64,000 nt of DNA from Thinopyrum elongatum (Eukaryota; Streptophyta; Magnoliopsida; Poales; Poaceae), in the NCBI GenBank assembly GCA_011799875.1, contig JAAAXO010000119.1:975359-1039358 (forward strand), written 5' to 3'. Positions within the stretch are counted from its first letter, which is position 1; the number at the start of each line of letters is the position of its first letter. Below, piece by piece: positions 22,453 through 36,155 of the stretch. Both the position numbers and the translations under genes were made by a program. The notes under the pieces were generated by a model. The model ran no database searches. It saw only the letters and a program-made list of their open reading frames with translations, and was not told the DNA's origin.

Positions 22453-24736
22453 ATGGCTCCCCGGCGTGATCAACTTACCTTGGAAACTCGACTGACGGCC
22501 TTCCCCGGTGCTGGAATCCATTTAGGTTGTATCCGTAGAACGGGTGTAATCTGGTCATAAGAACTACGTTTGAGCTCCACAACCTACCAAAATGACCGCA
22601 ACGAAAAGCCGTATACCCCGGTGGCACACTTCGTCGGCTACGGTAAAGTTTCGGAGGCCAAAACTAGCTTGCAAAATTCAGTTCCTGATGATTTAATCGC
22701 TGGCGTGTCCACTCCTAGCCTCTAAAATCATTACGTGAGCTCACCCATGGACACATGTTGGGATAATAATGTACAGAATAACGGGATATGATTCCATTTG
22801 TGCACCAACAAGGCCTACATGTCTGTCTGGATAGAAGGAGGAGGCTCCTTGGTGCACCAAAACTCCCCAAAAATGAAGTTTTGCATGCTCTATCACCTAT
22901 CCCGCTGTCAGCCGCATGTTTGGGGAAGAACATGCGTCATCCCTGGACGAAGATGTGCATAGCAGCTCTTCTGCGCTCTTATCATTTACATCCAGAATAA
23001 TAGGTCATTCCGAGTGTTGAAAGATGGCTCCCCGGCGCGATCAACTTACCTTGGAAGCTCGACTCAATGTCTGCCCCGGTGCTGGAATCCATTTAGGTTG
23101 TATCAGTAGAATGGGCGTAATCTGGTCATACGAACTTCGTTTGAGCTCCACAACCTGCCAAAACGACCGCAACGAAAAGCCGTATACCCCGGTGGCCCAC
23201 TTCGTCGGCTACGGTAAAGTTTCGGAGGCCAAAACTGGCTTACAAAATTGAGTTCCTGATGATTTAATCGCTGGCGGGTAAACTCCTAGCCTCTAAAATC
23301 GTTACGAGAGCTCACCCATGGACACATGTTGGGATAATAATATACAGAATAACGGGATATGATTCCATTTGTGCACCAACAAGGCCTACATGTCTGTCTG
23401 GATAGAAGGAGGAGGCTCCGTGGTGCACCAAGGCACCCCAAAAATGAAGTTTTGCATGCTCTATCACCCATCCCGCTGCCAGCCGCATGTTTGGGGAAGA
23501 ACATGCGTCTTCCTTCGACGAAGATGTGCATAGCAGCTCTTCTGTGCTCTTATCATTTACACTCGAAATAATAGGTCATTCCGAGTGTTGAAAGATGGCT
23601 CCCCGGAGCGATCAACTTACCATGGAAGCTCGACTCACGGTCTGCCCCTATGCTAGAATCCATTTAGGTTGTATCTGCAGAACGGGCGTAATCTGGTCAT
23701 ATGAACTCCGTTTGAGCTCCACAACCTGCCAAAATGACTGCAACGAAAAGCCGTATACCGCGGTGGCCCACTTCGTTGGCTACGGTAAAGTTTCGGAGGC
23801 CAAAACTGGCTTGCAAAATTGTGTTCCTGATGATATAATCGCTGGCGTGTCCACTCCTAGCCTCTAAAATCGTTACGTGAGGTCACCCATGGACACATGT
23901 TGGGATAATAATGTACAGAATAACGGGATATGATTCCATTTGTGCACCAACAAGGCCTACATGTCTGTCTTGATAGAAGGAAGAGGCTCCTTGGTGCACC
24001 AAAACACCCCAAAAATGAAGTTTTGCATGCTCTATCACCCATCCCGCTGCCAGCAGCATGTTTGGGGAAGAACATGCGTCATCCTTGGACGAATATGTGC
24101 ATAGCAGCTCTTCTGCGCTCTTATCATTTACACGCAAAATAATAGGTCATTCCAAGTGTTGAAAGATGGCTCCCCGGCGCGATCAACTTACCTTGGAAGC
24201 TCGACTCACGGTCTGCACCGGTGCTGGAATCCATTTAGGTTGTATCCGTAGAACGGGCGTAATCTGGTCATATGAACTCTGTTTGAGCTCCACAACCTGC
24301 CAAAACAACTGCAATGAAAAGCCGTATACCCCGGTGGCCCACTTCGTCGGCTACGGTAAAGTTTCGGAGGCCAAAACTGGCTTGCAAAATTGTGTTCCAG
24401 ATGATTTAATCGCTGGCGGGTCCACTCCTAGCCTCTAAAATCGTTACGTGAGCTCACCCATGGACATATGTTGGGATAATAACATACAGAATAACGGGAT
24501 ATGATTCCATTTGTGCACCAACAAGGCCTACATGTCTGTCTGGATAGAAGGAGGAGGCTCCTTGGTGCACCAAGACACCCCAAAAATGAAGTTTTGCATG
24601 CTCTATCACGCATCCCGCTGCCAGCCGCATGTTTCGGGAAGAACATGCGTCATCCTTGGACGAACATGTGCATAGCAGCTCTTCTGTGCTCTTATCATTT
24701 ACACGCCAAATAATAGGTCATTCCGAGTGTTGAAAC

Positions 24737-25307
24737 ATGGCTCCCCGGCGCGATCAACTTACCTTGGAAGCTCGACTCACGGTCTGCCCCTGTGCTGGAA
24801 TCCATTTAGGTTGTATCTGTAGAACGGGCGTAATCTGGTCATATGAACTCCGTTTGAGCTCCACAACCTGCCAAATCAACCGCAACGAAAAGCTGTATAC
24901 CCCGGTGGCCCACTTTGTTGGCTACGGTAAAGTTTCGGAGGCCAAAACTGGCTTGCAAAATTGAGTTCCTGATGATTTAATCGCTGGCGTGTCCACTCCT
25001 AGCCTCTAAAATCATTACATGAGCTCACCCATGGACACATGTTGGGATAATAATGTACAGAATAATGGGATATGATTCCATTTGTGCACCAACAAGGCCT
25101 ACATGTCTGTCTGGATAGAAGGAGGAGGCTCCTTGGTGCACCAAAACACCCCAAAAATGAAGTTTTGCATGCTCTATCACCCATCCCGCTGCCAGCCGCA
25201 TGTTTGGGGAAGAACATGCGTCATCCTTGGACGAAGATGTGCATAGCAGCTCTTCTGCGCTCTTATCATTTACACGCAAAATAATAGGTCATTCTGAGTG
25301 TTGAAAG
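24737..25307 (+). repeat. Hybrid monomer m44 (c / q), copied as m51
   Basis: The 5' part has CCCCTGTGCTGG, ATCTGTAGAACGGG and CATATGAACTCCG as in type c and m58. After about position 130 it switches to CAAATCAACCGC, AAGCTGTATACC and CACTTTGTTGGC as in type q, but without the q deletion. The same hybrid occurs 3997 bp on at 28734, so the fusion predates amplification of the heptamer. Confidence 0.78.
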
Positions 25308-25878
25308 ATGGCTCCCCGGCGCGATCAACTTACCTTGGAAGCTCGACTGACGGTCTGCCCCGGGGCTGGAATCCATTTAGGTTGTATCTGTAGAACGGGC
25401 GTAATCTGGTCATACGGACTCCGTTTGAGCTCCACAACCTGCCAAAACGACCGCAACGAAAAGCCGTATACCCCGGTGGCCCACTTCGTTGGCTATGGTA
25501 AAGTTTCGAAGGCCAAAACTTGCTTGCAAAATTGAGTTCCTGATGATTTAATCGCTATCGTGTCCAATCCTAGCCTCTAAAATCGTTACGTGAGCTCACC
25601 CATGGACACATGTTGGGATAATAATGTACAGAATAACGGGATATGATTCCATTTGTGCACCAACAAGGCCTACATGTCTGTCTGGATAGAAGGAGGAGGC
25701 TCCTTGGTGCACCAAAACACCCCAAAAATGAAGTTTTGCTTGCTCTATCACCCATCCCGCTGCCAGCCGCATGTTTTGGGAAGAACATGCTTCATCCTTG
25801 GATGAAGATGTGCATAGTAGCTCTTCTGCGCTCTTAACATTTACACGCAAAATAATAGGTCATTCCGAGTGTTGAAAG

Positions 25879-26449
25879 ATGACTCCCCGGCGCGATCAAC
25901 TTACCTAGGAAACTCGACTCACGGTCTGCCCCGGTGCTGGAATCCATTTAGGTTGTATCCGTAGAACGGGCGTAATCTGGTCATACGAACTCCGTTTGAG
26001 CTCCACAACCTACCAAAACGATCGCAACGAAAAGCCGTATACCCCGGTAGCCCACTTCGTCAACTACGGTAATGTTTCGGAGGCCAAAACTGGCTTGCAA
26101 AATTGAGTTCCTGATGACTTAATCGCTGGCGTGTTCACTCCTAGCCTCTAAAATCGTTACGTGAGCTCACCCATGGACACATGTTGGGATAATAATGTAC
26201 AGAATAACCGGATATGATTCCATTTGTTGACCAACATGGCCTACATGTCTGTCTGGATAGAAGGAGGAGGCTCCTTGGTGCACCAAAACACCCCAAAAAT
26301 GAAGTTTTGCATGCTCTATCACCCATCCCGCTGCCAGCCGCATGTTTAGGGAAGAACATGCGTCATCCTTGGACGAAGATGTGCATAGCAGCTCTTCTGC
26401 GCTCTTATCATTTACATGTAAAATAATAGGTCATTCCGAGTGTTGAAAG
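25879..26449 (+). repeat. Hybrid monomer m46 (m53-like / m54-like)
   Basis: The start (GATGACTCCCC, GGAAACTCG) is r-like as in m53. From ACCTACCAAAACG onward, with GGTAATGTTTCGG, AATAACCGG, TTGTTGACCAAC, TTTAGGGAAG and ACATGTAAAATAAT, it matches m54. In unit 2 these two parts sit in separate consecutive monomers. It also has a private TAG (ACCTAGGAAAC) that closes the otherwise open frame. Confidence 0.82.
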
Positions 26450-29400
26450 ATGGCTCCCCGGCGTGATCAACTTACCTTGGAAACTCGACTGACGGTCTGC
26501 CCCGGTGCTGGAATCCATTTAGGTTGTATCCGTAGAACGGGTGTAATCTGGTCATAAGAACTACGTTTGAGCTCCACAACCTACCAAAATGACCGCAACG
26601 AAAAGCCGTATACCCCGGTGGCACACTTCGTCGGCTACGGTAAAGTTTCGGAGGCCAAAACTAGCTTGCAAAATTCAGTTCCTGATGATTTAATCGCTGG
26701 CGTGTCCACTCCTAGCCTCTAAAATCATTACGTGAGCTCACCCATGGACACATGTTGGGATAATAATGTACAGAATAACGGGATATGATTCCATTTGTGC
26801 ACCAACAAGGCCTACATGTCTGTCTGGATAGAAGGAGGAGGCTCCTTGGTGCACCAAAACTCCCCAAAAATGAAGTTTTGCATGCTCTATCACCTATCCC
26901 GCTGTCAGCCGCATGTTTGGGGAAGAACATGCGTCATCCCTGGACGAAGATGTGCATAGCAGCTCTTCTGCGCTCTTATCATTTACATCCAGAATAATAG
27001 GTCATTCCGAGTGTTGAAAGATGGCTCCCCGGCGAGATCAACTTACCTTGGAAGCTCGACTCAATGTCTGCCCCGGTGCTGGAATCCATTTAGGTTGTAT
27101 CAGTAGAACGGGCGTAATCTGGTCATACGAACTTCGTTTGAGCTCCACAACCTGCCAAAACGACCGCAACGAAAAGCCGTATACCCCGGTGGCCCACTTC
27201 GTCGGCTACGGTAAAGTTTCGGAGGCCAAAACTGGCTTGCAAAATTGAGTTCCTGATGATTTAATCGCTGGCGGGTCCACTCCTAGCCTCTAAAATCGTT
27301 ACGTGAGCTCACCCATGGACACATGTTGGGATAATAATATACAGAATAACGGGATATGATTCCATTTGAGCACCAACAAGGCCTACATGTCTGTCTGGAT
27401 AGAAGGAGGAGGCTCCGTGGTGCACCAAGACACCCCAAAAATGAAGTTTTGCATGCTCTATCACCCATCCCGCTGCCAGCCGCATGTTTGGGGAAGAACA
27501 TGCGTCTTCCTTCGACGAAGATGTGCATAGCAGATCTTCTATGCTCTTATCATTTACACTCAAAATAATAGGTCATTCCGAGTGTTGAAAGATGGCTCCC
27601 CGGAGCGATCAACTTACCATGGAAGCTCGACTCACGGTCTGCCCCTATGCTAGAATCCATTTAGGTTGTATCTGCAGAACGGGCGTAATCTGGTCATATG
27701 AACTCCGTTTGAGCTCCACAACCTGCCAAAATGACTGCAACGAAAAGCCGTATACCCAGGTGGCCCACTTCGTTGGCTACGGTAAAGTTTCGGAGGCCAA
27801 AACTGGCTTGCAAAATTGTGTTCCTGATGATATAATCGCTGGCGTGTCCACTCCTAGCCTCTAAAATCGTTACGTGAGGTCACCCATGGACACATGTTGG
27901 GATAATAATGTACAGAATAACGGGATATGATTCCATTTGTGCACCAACAAGGCCTACATGTCTGTCTTGATAGAAGGAGGAGGCTCCTTGGTGCACCAAA
28001 ACACCCCAAAAATGAAGTTTTGCATGCTCTATCACCCATCCCGCTGCCAGCAGCATGTTTGGGGAAGAACATGCGTCATCCTTGGACGAATATGTGCATA
28101 GCAGCTCTTCTGCGCTCTTATCATTTACACGCAAAATAATAGGTCATTCCAAGTGTTGAAAGATGGCTCCCCGGCGCGATCAACTTACCTTGGAAGCTCG
28201 ACTCACGGTCTGCCCCGGTGCTGGAATCCATTTAGGTTGTATCCGTAGAACGGGCGTAATCTGGTCATATGAACTCTGTTTGAGCTCCACAACCTGCCAA
28301 AACAACTGCAATGAAAAGCCGTATACCCCGGTGGCCCACTTCGTCGGCTACGGTAAAGTTTCGGAGGCCAAAACTGGCTTGCAAAATTGAGTTCCAGATG
28401 ATTTAATCGCTGGCGGGTCCACTCCTAGCCTCTAAAATCGTTACGTGAGCTCACCCATGGACATATGTTGGGATAATAACATACAGAATAACGGGATATG
28501 ATTCCATTTGTGCACCAACAAGGCCTACATGTCTGTCTGGATAGAAGGAGGAGGCTCCTTGGTGCACCAAGACACCCCAAAAATGAAGTTTTGCATGCTC
28601 TATCACGCATCCCGCTGCCAGCCGCATGTTTGGGGAAGAACATGCGTCATCCTTGGACGAAGATGTGCATAGCAGCTCTTCTGTGCTCTTATCATTTACA
28701 CGCAAAATAATAGGTCATTCCGAGTGTTGAAAGATGGCTCCCCGGCGCGATCAACTTACCTTGGAAGCTCGACTCACGGTCTGCCCCTGTGCTGGAATCC
28801 ATTTAGGTTGTATCTGTAGAACGGGCGTAATCTGGTCATATGAACTCCGTTTGAGCTCCACAACCTGCCAAATCAACCGCAACGAAAAGCTGTATACCCC
28901 GGTGGCCCACTTTGTTGGCTACGGTAAAGTTTCGGAGGCCAAAACTGGCTTGCAAAATTGAGTTCCTGATGATTTAATCGCTGGCGTGTCCACTCCTAGC
29001 CTCTAAAATCATTACATGAGCTCACCCATGGACACATGTTGGGATAATAATGTACAGAATAATGGGATATGATTCCATATGTGCACCAACAAGGCCTACA
29101 TGTCTGTCTGGATAGAAGGAGGAGGCTCCTTGGTGCACCAAAACAACCCAAAAATGAAGTTTTGCATGCTCTATCACCCATCCCGCTGCCAGCCGCATGT
29201 TTGGGGAAGAACATGCGTCATCCTTGGACGAAGATGTGCATAGTAGCTCTTCTGCGCTCTTATCATTTACACGCAAAATAATAGGTCATTCTGAGTGTTG
29301 AAAGATGGCTCCCCGGCGCGATCAACTTACCTTCGAAGCTCGACTGACGGTCTGCCCCGGGGCTGGAATCCATTTAGGTTGTATCTGTAGAACGGGCGTA

Positions 29401-31017
29401 ATCTGGTCATACGGACTCCGTTTGAGCTCCACAACCTGCCAAAACGACCGCAACGAAAAGCCGTATACCACGGTGGCCCACTTCGTCGGCTATGGTAAAG
29501 TTTCGAAGGCCAAAACTTGCTTGCAAAATTGAGTTCCTGATGATTTAATCGCTATCGTGTCCAATCCTAGCCTCTAAAATCGTTACGTGAGCTCACCCAT
29601 GGACACATGTTGGGATAATAATGTACAGAATAACGGGATATGATTCCATTTGTGCACCAACAAGGCCTACATGTCTGTCTGGATAGAAGGAGGAGGCTCC
29701 TTGGTGCACCAAAACACCCCAAAAATGAAGTTTTGCTTACTCTATCACCCATCCCGCTGCCAGCCGCATGTTTTGGGAAGAACATGCTTCATCCTTGGAT
29801 GAAGATGTGCATAGTAGCTCTTCTGCGCTCTTATCATTTACACGCAAAATAATAGGTCATTCCGAGTGTTGAAAGATGACTCCCTGGCGCGATCAACTTA
29901 CCTTGGAAACTCGACTCACGGTCTGCCCCGGTGCTGGAATCCATTTAGGTTGTATCCGTAGAACGGGCGTAATCTGGTCATACGAACTCCGTTTGAGCTC
30001 CACAACCTGCCAAAACGACCGCAACGAAAAGCCGTATACCCCGGGGGCCCACTTCGTCGGCTGCGGTAAAGTTTCGGAAGCCAAAACTGGCTTGCAAAAT
30101 TGAGTTCCTGATGATTTAATCGCTGGCATGTCCACTCCTAGCCTCTAAAATCGTTACATGAGCTCACCCATGGACACATGTTGGGATAATAATGTACAGA
30201 ATAATGGGATATGATTCCGTTTGTGCACCAACAAGGCCTACATGTCTGTCTGGATAGAAGGAGGAGGCTCCTTGGTGCACCAAAACACCCCAAAAATGAA
30301 GTTTTGCATGCTCTATCACCCATCCCGCTGCCAGCCGCATGTTTGGGGAAGAACATGCGTCATCCTTGGACGAAGATGTGCATAGCAGCTCTTCTGCGCT
30401 CTTATCATTTACATGCAAAATAATAGGTCATTCCGAGTGTTGAAAGATGGCTCCCCGGCGCGATCAACTTACCTTGGAAGCTCGACTCACGGTCTGCCCC
30501 GGTGCTGGAATCCATTTAGGTTGTATCCGTAGAAAGGGCGTAATCTGGTCATACGAACTCCGTTTGAGCTCCACAACCTACCAAAACGACCGCAACGAAA
30601 AGCCGTATACCCCGGTGGCCCACTTCGTCAGCTACGGTAATGTTTCGGAGGCCAAAACTGGCTTGCAAAATTGAGTTCCTAATGATTTAATCGCTGGCGT
30701 GTCCACTCCTAGCCTCTTAAATACTTACGTGATCTCACCCATGGACACATGTTGGGATAATAATGTACAGAATAACCGGATATGATTCCATTTGTTGACC
30801 AACAAGGCCTACATGTCTGTCTGGATAGAAGGAGGAGGCTCCTTGGTGCACCAAAACACCCCAAAAATGAAGTTTTGCATGCTCTATCACCCATCCCGTT
30901 GCCAGCCGCATGTTTAGGGAAGAACATGCGTCATCCTTGGACGAAGATGTGCATAGCAGCTCTTCTACGCTCTTATCATTTACATGTAAAATAATAGGTC
31001 ATTCCGAGTGTTGAAAG
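26450..31017 (+). repeat. Heptamer HOR block C, unit 2 with one extra monomer (m47-m54)
   Basis: Starts 26450, 27021, 27592, 28163, 28734, 29305, 29876 and 30447. m47-m52 match m40-m45. The single seventh monomer of unit 1 (m46) corresponds here to two monomers: m53 carries the r-like first half (GATGACTCCC, GGAAACTCG), while m54 carries ACCTACCAAAACG, GTAATGTTTCGG and the TTGTTGACCAAC / TTTAGGGAAG second half. m46 therefore looks like a fusion across m53-m54-like neighbours, or m53/m54 like the reciprocal product. Confidence 0.84.
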
Positions 31018-31588
31018 ATAGCTCCCCGGCGTGATCAACTTACCTTGGAAACTCGACTGACGGTCTGCCCCGGTGCTGGAATCCATTTAGGTTGTATCCG
31101 TAGAACGGGTGTAATCTGGTCATACGAACTCCGTTTGAGCTCCACAACCTGCCAAAATGACCGCAACGAAAAGCCGTATACCCCGGTGGCACACATCGTC
31201 GGCTACGGTAAAGTTTCGGAGGCCAAAGCTGGCTTGCAAAATTGAGTTCCTGATGATTTAATCGCTGGCGTGTCCACTCCTAGCCTCTAAAATCGTTACG
31301 TGAGCTCACCCATGGACACATGTTGGGATAAAAATGTACAGAATAATGGGATATGATTCCATTTGTGCACCAACAAGGCCTACATGTCAGTCTGGATAGA
31401 AGGAGGTGGCTCCTTAGTGCACCAAAACACCCCAAAAATGAAGTTTTGCATGCTCTATCACCCATCCCGCTGCCAGCCGCATGTTTGGGGAAGAACATGC
31501 GTCTTCCTTCGACGAAGATGTGCATAGCAGCTCTTCTGTGCTCTTATCATTTACATGCAAAATAATAGGTCATTCCGAGTGTTGAAAG
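31018..31588 (+). repeat. Hybrid monomer m55 (m47-like / m48-like)
   Basis: The first half matches m40/m47 (GGCGTGATC, GACTGACGG, GGGTGTAATC, GTGGCACAC). The last part matches m41/m48 (GCGTCTTCCTTCGACGAAG). Between them is private sequence including GGGATAAAAATG, ATGTCAGTCTGG, GGAGGTGGCTCCTTAG. It explains why heptamer unit 3 is one monomer short. Confidence 0.8.
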
Positions 31589-32730
31589 ATGGCTCCCCGG
31601 CGCGATCAACTTACAATGGAAGCTCGACTCACGGTCTGCCCCTATGCTAGAATCCATTTAGGTTGTATCTGCAAAACGGGCGTAATCTGGTCATATGAAC
31701 TCCGTTTGAGCTCCACAACCTGCCAAAGTGACCGCAACGAAAAGCCGTATACCCCGGTGGCCCACTTCGTTGGCTACGGTAAAGTTTCGGAGGCCAAAAC
31801 TGGCTTGCAAAATTGTGTTCCTGATGATATAATCGCTGGCGTGTCCACTCCTAGCCTCTAAAATCGTTACGTGAGCTCACCCATGGACACATGTTGGGAT
31901 AATAATGTACAGAATAATGGGATATGATTCCATTTGTGCACCAACAAGGCCTACATGTCTGTCTTGATAGAAGGAGGAGGCTCCTTGGTGCACCAAAACA
32001 CCCCAAAAATGAAGTTTTGCATGCTCTATCACCCATCCCGCTGCCAGCAGCATGTTTGGGGAAGAACATGCGTCATCCTTGGACGAATATGTGCATAGCA
32101 GCTCTTCTGCGCTCTTATCATTTACACGCAAAATAATAGGTCATTCCAAGTGTTGAAAGATGGCTCCCGGGCGCGATCAACTTACCTTGGAAGCTCGACT
32201 CACGGTCTGCCCCGGTGCTGGAATCCATTTAGGTTGTATCCGTAGAACGGGCGTAATCTGGTCATATGAACTCCGTTTGAGCTCCACAACCTGCCAAAAC
32301 GACCGCAACGAAAAGCCGTATACACCGGTGGCCCACTTCGTCGGCTACGGTAAAGTTTCGGAGGCCAAAGCTGGCTTGCAAAATTGAGTTCCTGATGATT
32401 TAATCGCTGGCGGGTCCACTCCTAGCCTCTAAAATCGTTACGTGAGCTCACCCATGGACATATGTTGGGATAATAATATACAGAATAACAGGATATGATT
32501 CCATTTGTGCACCAACAAGGCCTACATGTCTGTCTGGATAGAAGGAGGAGGCTCCTTGGTGCACCAAGACACCCCAAAAATGAAGTTTTGCATGCTCTAT
32601 CACGCATCCCGCTGCTAGCCGCATGTTTGGGGAAGAACATGCGTCATCCTTGGACGAAGATGTGCATAGCAGCTCTTCTGTGCTCTTATCATTTACACGC
32701 AAAATAGTAGGTCATTCCGAGTGTTGAAAG
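31018..32730 (+). repeat. Heptamer HOR block C, unit 3, partial (m55-m57)
   Basis: Starts 31018, 31589 and 32160. m55 begins like m47/m40 (GGCGTGATC, GACTGACGG, GGGTGTAATC) but ends like m48/m41 (GCGTCTTCCTTCGACGAAG), so one monomer has been lost by a within-monomer fusion. m56 matches m49 and m42; m57 matches m50 and m43 at the original 3997-bp offset because the extra monomer in unit 2 and the loss here cancel. Confidence 0.83.
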
Positions 32731-35700
32731 ATGGCTCCCCGGAGCGATCAACTTACCTTGGAAGCTCGACTCACGGTCTGCCCCTGTGCTGGAATCCATT
32801 TAGGTTGTATCTGTAGAACGGGCGTAATCTGGTCATATGAACTCCGTTTGAGCTCCACAACCTGCCAAAATGACCGCAACGAAAAGCCGTATACCCCGGT
32901 GGCCCACTTCGTCTGCTACGGTAAAGTTTTGGATGCCAAAACTGGCTTGTAAAATTGAGTTCCTGATGATTTAATCGCTGGCGTGTCCACTCCTAGCCTC
33001 TAAAATCATTACGTGAGCTCACCCATGGACACATGTTGGGATAATAATGTACAGAATAACAGCATATGATTCCATTTGTGCACCAACAAGGCCTACATGT
33101 CTGTCTCGATAGAAGGAGGAGGCTCCTTGGTGCACCAAAACACCCCAAAAATGAAGGTTTGCATGCTCTATCACCCATCCCGCTGCCAGCCGCATGTTTG
33201 GGGAAGAACATGCGTCATCCTTGGACGAATATGTGCATAGCAGCTCTTCTGCGCTCTTATCATTTACACGCAAAATAATAGGTCATTCCGAGTGTTGAAG
33301 ATGGCTCCCCGGCGCGATCAACTTACCTTGGAAGCTCGACTCACGGTCTGCCCCGGTGCTGGAATCCATTTAGGTTGTATCCGTAGAACGGGCGTAATCT
33401 GGTCATACGAACTCCGTTTGAGCTCCACAACCTGCCAAAACGACCGCAACGAAAAGCAATATACCTCAGTGGCCCACTTCTTCGGCTACGGTAAAGTTTC
33501 GGAGGCCAAAACTGGCTTGCAAAATTGAGTTCCTGATGATTTAATCACTGGCGTGTCCACTCCTAGCCTCTAAAATTGTTACGTGACCTCACCCATGGAC
33601 ACATGTTGGGATAATAATGTACAGAATAACAGGATATGATTCCATTTGTGCACCAACAAGGCCTACAAGTCTGTCTGGATAGAAGGAGGAGGCTCCTTGT
33701 TGCACCAAAACACCCCAAAAATGAAGTTTTGCATGCTCTATCACCCATCCCGCTGCCAGCCGCATGTTTGGGGAAGAACATGTGTCATCCTTGGACGAAG
33801 ATGTGCATAGCAGCTCTTCTGCACTCTTATCATTTACACGCAAAATAATAGGTCATTCTGAGTGTTGAAAGATGGCTCCCCGGCGCGATCAACTTACCTT
33901 GGAAGCTCGACTCACGGTCTGCCCCGGCGCTGGAATCCATTTAGGTTGTATCCGTAGAAATGGCGTAATCTGGTCATACGGACTCCGTTTGAGCTCCACA
34001 ACCTGCCAAAACGACCGCAACGAGAAGCCGTATACCACGGTGGCCCACTTTGTCGGCTACGGTAAAGTTTCGAAGGCCAAAACTTGCTTGCAAAATTGAG
34101 TTCCTGATGATTTAATCGCTGGCGTGTCCACTCCTAGCCTCTAAAATCGTAACGTGAGCTCACCCATGGACACATATTGGGATAATAATGTACAGAATAA
34201 TGGGATATGATTACATTTGTGCACCAACAAGGCCTACATGTCTATCTGGATAGAAAGAGGAGGCTCCTTGGTGCACCAAAACACCCCAAAAATGAAGTTT
34301 TGCATGCTCTATCACCCATCCCGCTGCCAGCCGCATGTTTGGGGAAGAACATGCGTCATCCTTGGACGAAGATGTGCATAGCAGCTCTTCTGCGCTCTTA
34401 TCATTTACGCGCAAAATAATAGGTCATTCCGAGTGTTGAAAGATGACTCCCCGGCGCGATCAACTTACCTAGGAAACTCGACTCATGGTGTGCCCCGGTG
34501 CTGGAATCCATTTAGGTTGTATCCGTAGAACGGGCGGAATCTGGTCATACGAACTCTGTTTGAGCTCCACAACCTGCCAAATCGACCGCAACGAAAAGCT
34601 GTATACCCCAGTGGCCCACTTCGTCGGCTACGGTAAAGTTTCGGAGGCCAAAACTGGCTTGCAAAATTGAGTTCTTGATGATTTAATCGCTGGCGTGTCC
34701 ACTCCTAGCCTCTAAAATCGTTACGTGAGCTCACCCATGGACACATGTTGGGATAATAATGTACATAATAATGGGATTTGATTCCATTTGTGCACCAACA
34801 AGGCCTACATGTCTGTCTGGATAGAAGGAGGAGGCTCCTTGGTGCACCAAAACACCCCAAAAATTAAGTTTTGCATGCTCTATCACCCATCCCGCTGCCA
34901 GCCGCATGTTTGGGGAAGAACATGCGTCATCCTTGGACGAAGATGTGCATAGCAGCTCTTCTACGCTCTTATCATTTACACGCAAAAAAATAGGTCATTC
35001 TGAGTGTTGAAAGATGGCTCCCCGGCGCGATCAACTTACCTTGGAAGCTCGACTCATGGTCTGCCCCGGTGCTGGAATCCATTTAGGTTGTATCCGTAGA
35101 ACGGGCGTAATCTGGTCATACGGACTCCGTTTGAGCTCCACAACCTGCCAAAACGACCGCAACGAAAAGTCGTATACCCCGGTGGCCCACTTCGTAAGCT
35201 ACGGTAAAGTTTCGAAGGCCAAAACTTGCTTGCAAAATTGAGTTCCTGATGATTTAATCGCTATCGTGTCCACTCCTAGCCTCTAAAATCGTTACGTGAG
35301 CTCACCCATGGACACATGTTGGGATAATAATGTACAGAATAACAGGATATGATTCCATTTGTGCACCAACAAGGCCTACATGCCTGTCTGGATAGAAGGA
35401 GGAGGCTCCTTGGTGCACCAAAACAACCCAAAAATGAAGTTTTGCTTGCTCTATCACCCATCCCGCTGCCAGCCGCATGTTTGGGGAAGAACATGCGTCA
35501 TCCTTGGACGAAGATGTGCATAGCAGCTCTTCTCCGCTCTTATCATTTACACGCAAAATAATAGGTCATTCCGAGTGTTGAAAGATGACTCCCTGGCGCG
35601 ATCAACTTACCTTGGAAACTCGACTCACGGTCTGCCCCGGTGCTGGAATCCATTTAGGTTGTATCCGTAGAACGGGCGTAATCTGGTCATATGAACTCCG

Positions 35701-36155
35701 TTCGAGCTCCACAACTTGCCAAAACGACCGAAACGAAAAGCCGTATACCCCAGTGGCCCACTTCGTCGGCTGCGGTAAAGTTTCGGAGGCCAAAACTGGC
35801 TTGCAAAATTGAGTTCCTGATGATTTAATCGCTGGCATGTCCACTCCTAGCCTCTAAAATCGTTACATGAGCTCACCCATGGACACATGTTAAGATAATA
35901 ATGTACAGAATAACGGGATATGATTCCATTTGTGCACCAACAAGGCCTACATGTCTGTCTGGATAGAAGGAGGAGGCTCCTTGGAGCACCAAAACACCCC
36001 AAAAATGAAGTTTTGCATGCTCTATCACCCATCCCGCTGCCAGCCGCATGTTTGGGGAAGAACATGCATCATCCTTGGATGAAGATGTGCATAGCAGCTC
36101 TTCTACGCTCTTATCATTTACACGCAAAATAATAGGTCATTCCGAGTGTTGAAAG
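32731..36155 (+). repeat. Mixed monomers m58-m63 with block A and B affinities
   Basis: Starts 32731, 33301, 33872, 34443, 35014 and 35585. m58 resembles block A type c (CCTGTGCTGG, TTGTAAAATTG, GTCTCGATAGAAGG). m59 is p-like (AAGCAATATACCTC), m60 u-like (GTAGAAATGGCG, ATCGTAACGTGAG, ACACATATTGGG), m61 q-like (CAAATCGACCGC, AAGCTGTATACC) without the q deletion, m62 s-like (TCGAAGGCCAAAACTTGC, CTATCGTGTCC), and m63 matches m53 (GACTCCCTGGCG, GGCTGCGG, GGCATGTCC). The p-u-q order is the same as m31-m33 at 17316-19027. m58 to m59 is 570 bp because GTTGAAAG became GTTGAAG. Confidence 0.78.

Larger units (their letters stand above)
22453..26449 (+). repeat. Heptamer HOR block C, unit 1 (m40-m46)
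   Basis: Seven monomers (22453, 23024, 23595, 24166, 24737, 25308, 25879), 3997 bp = 7 x 571. Each of the first six has a close partner exactly 3997 bp downstream. Markers: m40 GGTCATAAGAACTACG; m41 CTCAATGTCTGCC and ATCAGTAGAA; m42 CCTATGCTAGAATCC; m43 CATATGTTGGG and CACGCATCCCG; m44 CCTGTGCTGG then CAAATCAACCGC; m45 GTCCAATCC and GCTTGCTC. m46 is a hybrid. Some markers tie m44-m46 back to block A and B types, so the heptamer was assembled from older monomer lineages. Confidence 0.9.
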
